A stretch of DNA of 64,000 bases, from assembly GCA_040289475.1 (NCBI GenBank), contig PSLF01000011.1, positions 1-64,000 on the forward strand. The letters run 5' to 3'. How positions within the stretch are numbered: position 1 is the stretch's first letter; the number at the start of each line of letters is the position of its first letter. The translations under genes and the position numbers were made by a program. Of the stretch, positions 34,429-42,341 are shown piece after piece. The notes beneath the pieces were generated by a model that did no database searches, was not told the origin of the DNA, and saw only the letters and a list, made by a program, of their open reading frames with translations. The stretch is from Acidimicrobiia bacterium (GTDB taxonomy: Bacteria; Actinomycetota; Acidimicrobiia; ATN3; PSLF01).

Positions 34429-34912
34429 GTCTTGTCTCCGGACTTCCTCGCCGCACTTCGAAAAATTGCTCCAGAATCGCTGCGCATTCCCGAGCGAGCA
34501 CCCCACTCACCACCTCAAGCTCGTGGTTGAGCCTAGGGTCTTGGACAATGTTGTACAACGAGAGTGCTGCTCCCGCGTTGGGATCTGGGCAGCCATAAAC
34601 GAGCGTGCGTACCCGGGCATTAACCAACGCTCCCGCACACATTGCGCACGGTTCGAGGGTGACCGCTACAGTAGTGCCCTCAAGTCGCCATGTCCCAAGC
34701 CTTTCTCCCGCCTCCCTAAGCGCTACAATCTCCGCGTGGGCGCTGGGATCGGAAGTAGCCTCGCGGAAGTTGTGAGCCCGGGCCAGAATCTTTCCGTTTA
34801 GCGCCACGACTGCCCCCACCGGAATTTCTCCCAGCTGGGCCGCCCGATGGGCCTCCTCTAAAGCGATACGGATCAATTCTTCATACGTCATCGAAATCTT
34901 TTTCTTCCGCAC
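34418..34912 (-). CDS. tadA: tRNA adenosine(34) deaminase
   Basis: TadA converts A34 to inosine in tRNA-Arg(ACG). The zinc-site motifs are SAHAEIVAL (His and catalytic Glu) and LEPCAMCAGALVNARV (PCxxC), with GEIPVGAVV near the N-terminus and PNAGAALSLYNI in the substrate loop. The length of 164 residues fits the family. The start is GTG at 34912 or ATG at 34891. Its substrate gene, tRNA-Arg(ACG), is at 21.6 kb in this window. Confidence 0.93.
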   Translation of the reverse strand: MRKKKISMTYEELIRIALEEAHRAAQLGEIPVGAVVALNGKILARAHNFREATSDPSAHAEIVALREAGERLGTWRLEGTTVAVTLEPCAMCAGALVNARVRTLVYGCPDPNAGAALSLYNIVQDPRLNHELEVVSGVLARECAAILEQFFEVRRGSPETRHDD

Positions 34913-35010
34913 TGAGGCGCAGGGCCAATTACTCTAATCCAGACGACATCAAAAGATACGGATCGGTCCGTCCCTTGGCACTATCGGTTCCCGATTCGTA
35001 CTGCTAGACT

Positions 35011-35099
35011 GGAGGGGTCGCCTAGTCCGGCCTAGGGCGCACGCCTGGAGAGCGTGTAGGGGTTTACGCCCCTCGAGGGTTCGAATCCCTCCCCCTCCG
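35011..35099 (+). tRNA. tRNA-Ser(GGA)
   Basis: Plus-strand class II tRNA: acceptor GGAGGGG/CCCCTCC, anticodon arm CACGC-CTGGAGA-GCGTG (anticodon GGA), variable arm AGGGGTTTACGCCCCT, T arm GAGGG-TTCGAAT-CCCTC. CCA is not encoded. Confidence 0.95.
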
Positions 35100-35123
35100 C
35101 TTTGCCTTCCACGGAGGAAATCT

Positions 35124-35699
35124 GTGGATCAATCAGGTTCCATAGCCGAGCTCTCCTCCTGCCTAGGGCCACGTGTCGTGCACACGATCGGTCACTCTAA
35201 TCGACGTCTAGACGAGTTTTTGGACATGCTCGAATCTCATGCCATTGCATTTTTGGTGGACATTAGGAGATGGCCCTCATCTCGTAAGTTTCCTCACTTC
35301 AACAAAGATTCACTTTCCACGGCCCTCGAACAGCGCGGCATTGAGTACGAGTGGATTGAGCAACTCGGGGGATATCGAAAGCCCAGCCCAAACTCGCCCA
35401 ACACAGGGTGGAAAGTAGGGTCGTTTAGGGCTTACGCCGATTTCATGCAAACGCAAGAATTCGAGCGAGCCCTTGCGAGGATCGAGAACAAGGCTAAGGA
35501 CAAACGCACGGTTCTCATGTGTGCAGAAGCACTTCCGCACAGGTGCCACAGGCGCCTCCTCTCCGATGCTTTTGTTGTAAGAGGATGGCAAGTTCGCCAC
35601 ATACGCGGGAGAGACTGCGAAATCCATTGTCTACCCGCATTTGCGCGAGTCGAAGGAAAGAAACGGATCTCCTACCCGGGAGAGGCGAAGCTTTTTTAG
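35124..35699 (+). CDS. DUF488 domain protein
   Basis: A 191-residue DUF488 protein. Signatures are VHTIGHSNRRLDEFLDML, LVDIRRWPSSRKFPHFN, YEWIEQLGGYRKP and the late LMCAEALPHRCHRRLLSD, with conserved Cys and His residues that suggest a metal or nucleotide site. GTG at 35124 is preceded by GGAGG at seven bases. It starts 24 bp after tRNA-Ser(GGA). Function unknown; in other genomes it is found near repair or stress genes. Confidence 0.88.
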   Translation: MDQSGSIAELSSCLGPRVVHTIGHSNRRLDEFLDMLESHAIAFLVDIRRWPSSRKFPHFNKDSLSTALEQRGIEYEWIEQLGGYRKPSPNSPNTGWKVGSFRAYADFMQTQEFERALARIENKAKDKRTVLMCAEALPHRCHRRLLSDAFVVRGWQVRHIRGRDCEIHCLPAFARVEGKKRISYPGEAKLF

Positions 35700-35766
35700 A
35701 GCTAGGCTGTCCAGATGATTTACGCTCCCGGTGAGGGTTAATCGCGCATCCCTTATACTTTGCAGT

Positions 35767-36035
35767 GGCCGTGCTAGGCGGGGAGCTAGGGGTACCCTGA
35801 ACCGGAAATCCCCTTCACGCCGGGCCGAACTCCTGCCTGCGACCGCGGAAAGCTGGGTAGCTCCAAGGTGTGCCGGCGCATACGGTCGGGTCCTACGCGA
35901 CGGCGCCCTGCGAACCGAGTCAGGTCCGGAAGGAAGCAGCTCTAAGCAGGTGTGGCCGGGTGCCGTAGGAGCTCCTGGCCCAGTCGGCCCCTTCGGAGCG
36001 TTCAGCCGGAAGCGGGCAAGGGCAGGTGCACGGCC
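35767..36035 (+). ncRNA. ffs: Signal recognition particle RNA, long form with Alu domain
   Basis: The SRP core is unmistakable: GTCAGGTCCGGAAGGAAGCA around 35920-35940. The 5' end GGCCGTGC pairs with GCACGGCC at 36028-36035, and the 5' part (GCTAGGCGGGGAGCTAGGGG, then ACCCTGAACC) matches the Alu domain of Bacillus-type scRNA. The total of about 269 nt makes it the long bacterial class. It precedes dnaX, as in many Gram-positive bacteria. Confidence 0.93.
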
Positions 36036-36143
36036 ACAGCTCTTTAGAGATTTCGAAAGGTGCAAGAGCCAGTATGTCTAGCTAGGGGGGCCGCGCGGTG
36101 GCCCCAGCTAAGTCCGCCAAGATCGACAGAAGGTCTTATCCGC

Positions 36144-37925
36144 ATGCCATTTTCCTCCCTTTATCAGAAATACCGCCCCCAGACGTTCTCGGAGATCATC
36201 GGACAGCCACACGTCTCGAGAACGCTTTCCAACGCGGTGGTACGGGGTCATGTATTCCATGCCTATCTCTTCTCGGGACCAAGAGGTACCGGAAAGACAT
36301 CGACTGCCCGCATTCTGGCCAAAGCGGTGAACTGCGAGAAAGGCCCCACCCCAGAACCGTGCGGGCAATGCCAGGCCTGCACCGAGATAGCAGCAGGAAC
36401 CTTCCCAGATGTGTTCGAGATCGACGCTGCGACCCACTCCAAGGTCGAGGAAACGAGGGACTTTCTATCCAACGTTCCTACCGGACTTTCAGCTCTGTCG
36501 AGGAAAAAGTTCTACATAATCGACGAGGTCCACATGCTTTCCTCCCATGCATTCAATGCGCTATTGAAGACTTTGGAGGAACCCCCTGAGCATATCGTGT
36601 TCGTTCTTGCGACAACAGAGCCTCAAAAAGTTCCTCCCACAATAGCCGGTAGGTGTCAGCACTTTGAGTTCAGGCTCATCACCCCCTCCGAGCTGGCAGA
36701 GCACTATACGAGTGTGTGCGAGAAGGAAGGTATAGATTTCGAGCCAGAGGCCATAGAGCGGGTGGCAGCTTTGGCAAGAGGATCCGTTAGGGATGGCCTC
36801 TCTATCCTCGACCAACTCATAGCAGCAACGGGTGGTCACATCACGAAGGAGAGCGTGTCGTCTATCGCCGGCGACGACGAAACTACCACGTCTGTTTCCC
36901 TCGCACGCTCAATAGCCACCGGCGACATCGAAAATTGTTTAGCAGTCGTTGCATCTTTATCCGAGAGCGGCAAAGATTTCAGATCCTTTGCTCAACACTT
37001 CGCAGCCTACCTCCGGAATCTGATGGTGGCATCGTATCTACCCACCCGGCAGACCCAGGCAGTTGCAGGAGTAGATCCGCAAAGCGCAGAGGAACTGGCT
37101 GAAATCGCCAAGCTGATGGGAAGACCATCTATTTTGCGGTGTCTCGAAATTACAGGCGACGTGCTCGCGTCCATGGCATCTGGAGGACCACCCCAGCTCG
37201 CGTTCGAGCTCGGAGTAGTAAGAATGTGCAAACCCGAAGAAGCTCCCTCGTTGGCAGAGCTGGCACGCCGTGTGGAGGAGCTCCAAGAGAAACTTGTCCG
37301 CCTGGAACGAAAACTCGCTTCAGGGACGGCAAGGGGCCACGAGTCGGATCGAGAACGAGGCGTCAGCGCGGAAGAGAAGGAGGGCGGCGAAACGGTGCTC
37401 AGGCCGCCTGGAGCCTCGGACAAGGAAAAAGATCTCGTCACACCTAAAAAGGTCCCAGAAGCGGCATCTTCTCCCCTGGGCTACCCGAGTTCCCAGAGCG
37501 GTACGCTAACAAACTCGGTTTCGCTTGTATCTCAATGGGAGCAGCTGCTCTCGGCCCTCAAGGGCGCAAAGAAAATGAAGGCCCGGGCCTTACTCCAAGA
37601 AGCTCGGCCGGTCGAGATCGACGGATCTACCCTCATAATCGAGTACCCCGAAAAATTTGAGTTTCACGCCAAAGGTGCTGAGGCACTCAGGGCCGTGATA
37701 GCTCCCGAGATGACGTCGGTGTTCGGCAGTCCACTCAATATATCCGCTCGGGTCGTATCCTCCGACGAGAGCGGAAACAGTGGGCAGGAAGCGGAGGATT
37801 CTGGTAAGAACAACCAGGGCTCCGAAAACAGCTCTCCGAGCTTCCCTCGCAATAGGGCTAGAGCCCGCGAGATAGCGGACAAGTTGATAAAAGAGGAGTT
37901 AGGAGGGACCCCGCTCTACGATTGA
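36144..37925 (+). CDS. dnaX: DNA polymerase III subunit gamma/tau
   Basis: DnaX is the clamp-loader ATPase. It shows SSLYQKYRPQTFSEIIGQ, the Walker A FSGPRGTGKTSTARIL, a zinc module CGQCQACTEI, the Walker B IIDEVHMLSSHAFNALLK and the sensor ATTEPQKVPPTIAGRCQ with ARGSVRDGLSILDQ. ATG at 36144 gives 593 residues. The C-terminal third is charged and low in complexity (about residues 380-460), followed by a small conserved tau-like domain. No obvious slippery A run was noted that would give a separate gamma form. It heads dnaX-ybaB-recR. Confidence 0.95.
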   Translation: MPFSSLYQKYRPQTFSEIIGQPHVSRTLSNAVVRGHVFHAYLFSGPRGTGKTSTARILAKAVNCEKGPTPEPCGQCQACTEIAAGTFPDVFEIDAATHSKVEETRDFLSNVPTGLSALSRKKFYIIDEVHMLSSHAFNALLKTLEEPPEHIVFVLATTEPQKVPPTIAGRCQHFEFRLITPSELAEHYTSVCEKEGIDFEPEAIERVAALARGSVRDGLSILDQLIAATGGHITKESVSSIAGDDETTTSVSLARSIATGDIENCLAVVASLSESGKDFRSFAQHFAAYLRNLMVASYLPTRQTQAVAGVDPQSAEELAEIAKLMGRPSILRCLEITGDVLASMASGGPPQLAFELGVVRMCKPEEAPSLAELARRVEELQEKLVRLERKLASGTARGHESDRERGVSAEEKEGGETVLRPPGASDKEKDLVTPKKVPEAASSPLGYPSSQSGTLTNSVSLVSQWEQLLSALKGAKKMKARALLQEARPVEIDGSTLIIEYPEKFEFHAKGAEALRAVIAPEMTSVFGSPLNISARVVSSDESGNSGQEAEDSGKNNQGSENSSPSFPRNRARAREIADKLIKEELGGTPLYD

Positions 37926-37979
37926 GCGCTACTAGTTTCACCATCCAGCTGGATGGGAGCATCCTATCGAGGTAGTCCA

Positions 37980-38486
37980 ATGAGCAAGAAGCCCAAAAAG
38001 AAAAAATCGTTGCCACCGAAGAGCGCTTCCGGGCTAGGGAGCATCCAAAGTTTCGATATCGCAGAGCTTCTGGCCAATGTAGAGAGGGTGCAAAAAGAGT
38101 TGGTCGAGTCTCAGCAGTATCTTCGAGATCGAACGGTTGAAGGGAGCGCCGGGGGAGGCATGGTTCGAATTTCATTAAAGGGAGATCACAGGGTGGCAGG
38201 AGTAAAAATCTCACCTCAATGCCTTGACCCAGAGGATATCGAAGTGTTAGAAGACCTAATAGCAGCGGCGATAAACGATGCTCTCGCAAAGCTGGAAAGT
38301 CTTGCTGCAACTGAAGCCCAGGGCACTCTTTCCCAGCTGGGTCCCATCCCTGGCCTTGATGAGTTCCTCGGTCAGAGCCTGATGTCCGGCCCCGACCCGA
38401 CTTCTTCCTTGAACTCCTCGTCTAGCCCAGACCGAGGACCCAGAAGCCATCACCTGGGTGCCGACGAATCCGATCACAACGCCTGA
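37980..38486 (+). CDS. YbaB/EbfC-family nucleoid-associated protein
   Basis: A DNA-binding protein of the YbaB/EbfC family. The conserved core is FDIAELLANVERVQKELVE, then RTVEGSAGGGMVRISLKGDH and CLDPEDIEVLEDLIAAAIND. It differs from standard YbaB (about 105 residues) by a basic N-terminal lead (MSKKPKKKKSLPPKSAS) and a 45-residue Ser/Asp/Pro-rich tail, 168 residues in total. ATG at 37980 has GAGG at seven bases. It lies between dnaX and recR. Confidence 0.9.
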   Translation: MSKKPKKKKSLPPKSASGLGSIQSFDIAELLANVERVQKELVESQQYLRDRTVEGSAGGGMVRISLKGDHRVAGVKISPQCLDPEDIEVLEDLIAAAINDALAKLESLAATEAQGTLSQLGPIPGLDEFLGQSLMSGPDPTSSLNSSSSPDRGPRSHHLGADESDHNA

Positions 38487-38514
38487 GCGAGCCAAGTCTT
38501 CTAGGAGCAATCCG

Positions 38515-39111
38515 TTGTTTGAACCTCCGATAGAAGACCTCATAGAGCAGTTCTCTCGCCTTCCGAGCATCGGCAGGAAGACGGCGCAGCGCATTGTGTT
38601 CCATTTACTAAAGACGGGGGGAAAACAAATCGACGCGCTTGTGTCTGCGCTCATCCAGGTAAGAGACTCGATATCACTGTGCCTCGAGTGCTTCAACTAC
38701 GCAGCTGGTGACAAATGCTCCGTTTGTTCAAATCCGCGTCGGGATCGCTCGTTGATCTGCGTAGTAGAGTCCCCTCAGGACATACTCGCCATCGAAAAGA
38801 CGGGTAGCTTTCAAGGTCTCTACCACGTGATCGGCGGATCATTGAATCCCATAGAAGGGATTGGACCAGAGCAACTGCGCATACCGGAGCTTATACGCCG
38901 ACTGGATGCGGGCGAGGTAAAAGAGGTCGTTATCGCCACTAACCCCAACGTGGAAGGCGAGACTACTGCGATGTACTTGGCAAGAACTCTCAGGCCGAGA
39001 GGAGTTACCGTGACGCGGCTCGCAAGCGGTCTTCCCGTAGGATCCGATCTTGAGTACGCGGACGAACTCACCTTGGGGCGTGCCTTCGAGTGGCGTCGAG
39101 AAGTGGAGTAG
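38515..39111 (+). CDS. recR: Recombination protein RecR
   Basis: RecR acts with RecO/RecF in loading RecA at gaps. Present are the HhH region LPSIGRKTAQRIVFHLL, the zinc finger CLECFNYAAGDKCSVC and the Toprim domain (CVVESPQDILAIEKTG, ATNPNVEGETTAMYLA), then the C-terminal ASGLPVGSDLEYADELTLG. TTG at 38515 is chosen as start: AGGAG precedes it by seven bases, it aligns with the family N-terminus (FEPPIEDLI), and the result is 198 residues. A GTG at 38458 is in frame but would overlap ybaB and add a nonconserved lead. Confidence 0.93.
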   Translation: MFEPPIEDLIEQFSRLPSIGRKTAQRIVFHLLKTGGKQIDALVSALIQVRDSISLCLECFNYAAGDKCSVCSNPRRDRSLICVVESPQDILAIEKTGSFQGLYHVIGGSLNPIEGIGPEQLRIPELIRRLDAGEVKEVVIATNPNVEGETTAMYLARTLRPRGVTVTRLASGLPVGSDLEYADELTLGRAFEWRREVE

Positions 39112-39226
39112 TTTTTCGAATTGCTTCGAGTGGGGTACCCGAGATATTGGAGAGATCCGCGGTTGACTCAAAGGTCAATCAGAACATAGAAGTATCGATA
39201 CGGCAGGCAGCTACAGGAGGCAGTGA

Positions 39227-39487
39227 CTGACACTGACGAGAACCAAATTGGAGGTCGCGATCGAAAATCTTATCGAACACATGAACGGTAAACCAGACAC
39301 TGCCCCGTGCGACTCGTGCGGAGCCTTGACCCTTGTCGAAGATTTGCAGCCGGTACGAAGAATGTACTACGAAGACGTGGAAAACCCCGAGCCGGTTCCT
39401 CAAGAACAGGTTGAAAGATGGTGTAGCGGTTGCCGAGAGACCTACCCGAACATTGAAGCAGAGCTCCCATACGACTCGACCTTATAA
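39227..39487 (+). CDS. Small hypothetical zinc-ribbon-like protein, likely CTG start
   Basis: An 86-residue acidic protein with two Cys pairs, CDSCGAL and WCSGCRETYP, spaced about 37 residues, which could bind one zinc ion. No family recognised. An AGGAGG (39215-39220) lies six bases before CTG at 39227; the first ordinary start in frame is TTG at 39248, which has no comparable ribosome binding site. An in-frame stop just upstream of the CTG limits the choice. It lies 115 bp after recR and 29 bp before the next gene. Confidence 0.65.
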   Translation: MTLTRTKLEVAIENLIEHMNGKPDTAPCDSCGALTLVEDLQPVRRMYYEDVENPEPVPQEQVERWCSGCRETYPNIEAELPYDSTL

Positions 39488-39516
39488 ACAACGCGTAAGA
39501 CGAGGTACGGGCAGCG

Positions 39517-40167
39517 TTGAATAAGAAGATTGCCGTATATGCATCCGCCGGGGTAGTAATTGCTGCGGTACTAACTGCCCTCATCGTCGGCGTACTGAGC
39601 AGGTCTAGCACGCAGAACGAGGGACGAGATGAGCACTCAAAAGGGGAGCTCGAGACAGGAATCAAAGATCCAAGAGGTCGAGATCTCCCCCGTCCGAACC
39701 CAGAAAACACTGTCGTTCCTCCCCAAGACATTCAGCCACTTGGAGAGGAGCCTATCTTTATCCCCAAAAACGAAATGCCACCTCAGGCACTTCCACCTGA
39801 CGCTACTGCGATCATCAAGACGACAGGTGGAATCAGAGAGACTGAACCGTCTAAGGCAGTGGTTATCTGCTCTCCGATGCCAACGAACGAGTATTGGGTC
39901 GAAATAGAAGATGCTAAATTAGGCGACCGAACATGGCGATCGAACTTCAAGATCGACAACTTCCACGGGGACGGAACCTATGAGGTGCCCGTGGGGATGG
40001 CAATGCGATACCCGGATGGACAACTGTTCCCGTACGCCGATGGAAAATCTATTGTCGAAATTTCCGGAGGTGGAACGAAGGGAACGATAAGGGCCGAGAT
40101 GTACTTTCTCGAAGGCTTGACTAGCGTGTCGCTAGCGTACAGGTGTGGCGGGGCTGGGAGCCCATGA
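39517..40167 (+). CDS. Hypothetical membrane-anchored extracytoplasmic protein
   Basis: A 216-residue protein with an N-terminal signal anchor (MNKKIAVYASAGVVIAAVL, then TALIVGVL, residues about 4-28), a charged, Pro-rich linker (residues 30-85) and a globular C-terminal domain with two Cys (VVICSPMP and AYRCGG) that could form a disulfide outside the cell. No family recognised. TTG at 39517 is the start; there is no ATG nearby. It follows the zinc-ribbon gene by 29 bp. Confidence 0.65.
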   Translation: MNKKIAVYASAGVVIAAVLTALIVGVLSRSSTQNEGRDEHSKGELETGIKDPRGRDLPRPNPENTVVPPQDIQPLGEEPIFIPKNEMPPQALPPDATAIIKTTGGIRETEPSKAVVICSPMPTNEYWVEIEDAKLGDRTWRSNFKIDNFHGDGTYEVPVGMAMRYPDGQLFPYADGKSIVEISGGGTKGTIRAEMYFLEGLTSVSLAYRCGGAGSP

Positions 40168-40256
40168 AACCCGCATCTTTTGGCGAGTCCGGTCTTTCCA
40201 AAACACGGATTCTAACGCTTTTTGGCAAAAAAGACCGCGCATGCCACGCCTAAAAG

Positions 40257-40284
40257 GAAATCTCTAAACCGAAATCTCTAACCC
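40257..40284. repeat. Tandem 14-mer, two copies with one mismatch
   Basis: GAAATCTCTAAACC (40257-40270) is followed directly by GAAATCTCTAACCC (40271-40284) in the gap between convergent genes. Function unknown; probably slippage. Confidence 0.6.
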
Positions 40285-40307
40285 TACGGTGTCCACCGTG
40301 GTACTGC

Positions 40308-41024
40308 TCAGTCGTACTTCTCTAGCTTGATTCGCTCGGGTGGGACCCCCAAATCTATAAGTGCCTTTTCGGAGTTCTCGCACATCTCTGGAGGCCCACA
40401 GATATAGCACAGAGCGCCCGCAGGTAGGTGGGCCTCTATCATCTCCTTGTCTATACGCCGGTGATATCGGACTCGTTCGTCATTCGGAGACCGGGTTAGG
40501 GTGTGGATCACTTCAAGGTTAGGCATCCGGGATTCGATCTCGGCCAGCTGGTCTCTGTGGATTATGTAATCCCAGGATTTGGAGCTATATAACAGCGTGA
40601 TGGGAATATCGTGGATTTTTAGCTCGTCGCAGTAGCGGATCATGCACATGAGAGGCACGATACCGGAACCTGCGGCTATCAGATATAAAGGTCCTCCCAA
40701 GTCCGGAGTCCACACGAACTTCCCGAAGGGCCCTCTGGTAGGAACCACGTCGCCGACTCCGATGTTGTCGCACATGTGCTTCGAAACTGTCCCGTCCTCG
40801 AACTTGCGAATCGTCAGATCGATGAAGTCCTTGTTGGTAGGGGACGAGTCGATGGAGTAAGCCCGTTGCACCCGTCCTCTGTCGGGAAACTCGAACCTGA
40901 TGTTCACGTACTGTCCCGGAAGAAAATCAATGGGCTGTTCAAGGTCGAGACGGAACGTTTTTGTCTCGGGGGTCTCGATGAAAACTTCTCTCACCTTGGC
41001 TTCTTGCCATGGTGCTGCAGGCAT
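40308..41024 (-). CDS. Ferredoxin-NADP reductase-like flavoprotein
   Basis: A 238-residue FAD/NAD(P)H oxidoreductase. The FAD domain shows FLPGQYVNIRFEFP and RAYSIDSSPTN (RxYS), and the nucleotide domain shows LIAAGSGIVPLMCMIRYC, LLYSSKSWDYIIHRDQL and ICGPPEMCENSEKAL. There is no 2Fe-2S domain, so it likely passes electrons to a separate ferredoxin, an oxygenase or a reductase partner, none of which is adjacent. It is divergent from the zinc-ribbon/membrane protein gene. Confidence 0.9.
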   Translation of the reverse strand: MPAAPWQEAKVREVFIETPETKTFRLDLEQPIDFLPGQYVNIRFEFPDRGRVQRAYSIDSSPTNKDFIDLTIRKFEDGTVSKHMCDNIGVGDVVPTRGPFGKFVWTPDLGGPLYLIAAGSGIVPLMCMIRYCDELKIHDIPITLLYSSKSWDYIIHRDQLAEIESRMPNLEVIHTLTRSPNDERVRYHRRIDKEMIEAHLPAGALCYICGPPEMCENSEKALIDLGVPPERIKLEKYD

Positions 41025-41302
41025 TTGCTTCAGACCTCCTCGGATGGTCGCTTCACTCTGGCCACTATCCTATAGGCGGTCGGGCTTGCTGTAGCCGAAG
41101 ACTCTGGAAAGGACTCCCGACCTCAATGCAACTGCGGGCGACGAGTGTAACCGGCATCCCAACAAAGCGCTACTTCTGAATGAAATCTCTTCGACCTTGC
41201 CCGAGTAGTCGCAATGGCGTATTCCAAGAAGCGACAGCACGATCCGATACTATTTGCAGCTGAGCAGATCCCACTACGGGTTGTGAAAGGAATAAAGGGC
41301 GG

Positions 41303-42316
41303 ATGTGTGCGCCTGATACTGTCAACTGTCCAGCTTGTGGCTTCCCGAACATGCCGGGAGTTCGCGCCTGTATCTCGTGCCAGTCCCCCCTTCCTCAACC
41401 GCAGCTTCCAGTAGAAGAAACCGGGGTGAGCCCGAGGCTCCAGCCTTCCTCGAATGTGCAGCCCTCGCCGAGTCGTCCCAACCCTCTGCCGGTTTCCCTG
41501 GACGACTCTCCCCAAAGTCCATCGGAGATCATCGAGCGGCTGCGGCAAGTTAGGGGGGAGGATTTTCTACGATCGCTGGAGATGATGGCAGCCCCGGACA
41601 ATAAGACGAAACTCGATGGGGAACTGGACAACACGTATGCGGCGGCTGTCAGGGCGTCGGCTTCATCCGAGAATGTCGAGGTCCTGACCGCTCAAACATC
41701 ACCTCGGCAAGCACAAAGTTACGTACCGCCGAACCCCGACCCATGGATGGTCGATCATCATGAGCTGAAAGCCGTGGAGGCTCCAGATCCATGGAGAGTT
41801 CGTTTACCGCAGTACGTCGGTTCGTCTGGGTCCGCCACCAAACCATCTCGGAGAAACGGTTACACGCCCATCGACCTGATCTCCGGCGTCGGGATTCTCG
41901 CTCTACTAGCCTCTATAGCAATGCCGTGGATTTCCGTGCACGGCACGACCGAGGGACAGGCGCTGGGCCCTGGCTCTCTCCCTATTTCGCTTCTGGTAAC
42001 CGGAGTATCCGGATCATACCCGTTACCCTGGCTCACAGCAGCGTCGGTATTAGCCGTGCTGGTGCTCATCGCAGTAGTAGGCCTGGCGGTGCCCCGCAGC
42101 CAGCTGGCGGCCACCGGCCTCACTATCGCAGGGTTACTAGCAATCCTGACTCCCGCGGCATTCCTGGTAAAACTAGCCCTCTCCGGAGAGACTGGCGCCA
42201 CTGGCGAGATCGCCTATGTGCCAGACCCCGGAATGTACGTCGCTTTGGGAGGCGCCCTAGTCGTGCTGCTAGGTGCAGCCCTGAGAAACGCTGGCGCGCT
42301 TGCCCACCGGCACTAG
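41303..42316 (+). CDS. Zinc-ribbon protein with C-terminal membrane domain
   Basis: A 337-residue protein. The N-terminus is a zinc ribbon (CPACGFPNMPGVRACISC, residues 9-26), then a long polar, Pro/Ser-rich linker to about residue 190, and four membrane helices (LISGVGILALLASIAMPW, LTAASVLAVLVLIAVVGLAV, LTIAGLLAILTPAAFLV, MYVALGGALVVLLGAAL). The pattern suits an anchored regulator or assembly factor, but function is unknown. GTG/ATG choice: ATG at 41303 has GGGCGG only, a weak site. A similar ribbon begins the partial gene at 63853. Confidence 0.75.
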   Translation: MCAPDTVNCPACGFPNMPGVRACISCQSPLPQPQLPVEETGVSPRLQPSSNVQPSPSRPNPLPVSLDDSPQSPSEIIERLRQVRGEDFLRSLEMMAAPDNKTKLDGELDNTYAAAVRASASSENVEVLTAQTSPRQAQSYVPPNPDPWMVDHHELKAVEAPDPWRVRLPQYVGSSGSATKPSRRNGYTPIDLISGVGILALLASIAMPWISVHGTTEGQALGPGSLPISLLVTGVSGSYPLPWLTAASVLAVLVLIAVVGLAVPRSQLAATGLTIAGLLAILTPAAFLVKLALSGETGATGEIAYVPDPGMYVALGGALVVLLGAALRNAGALAHRH

Positions 42317-42341
42317 GCACAAAGAACAGGGCGCGAGGATC

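Noticed and set aside
41214-41414. 66-residue open frame before the zinc-ribbon/membrane protein gene
   Set aside because: It overlaps the better supported gene in another frame, has no ribosome binding site and no recognisable feature.
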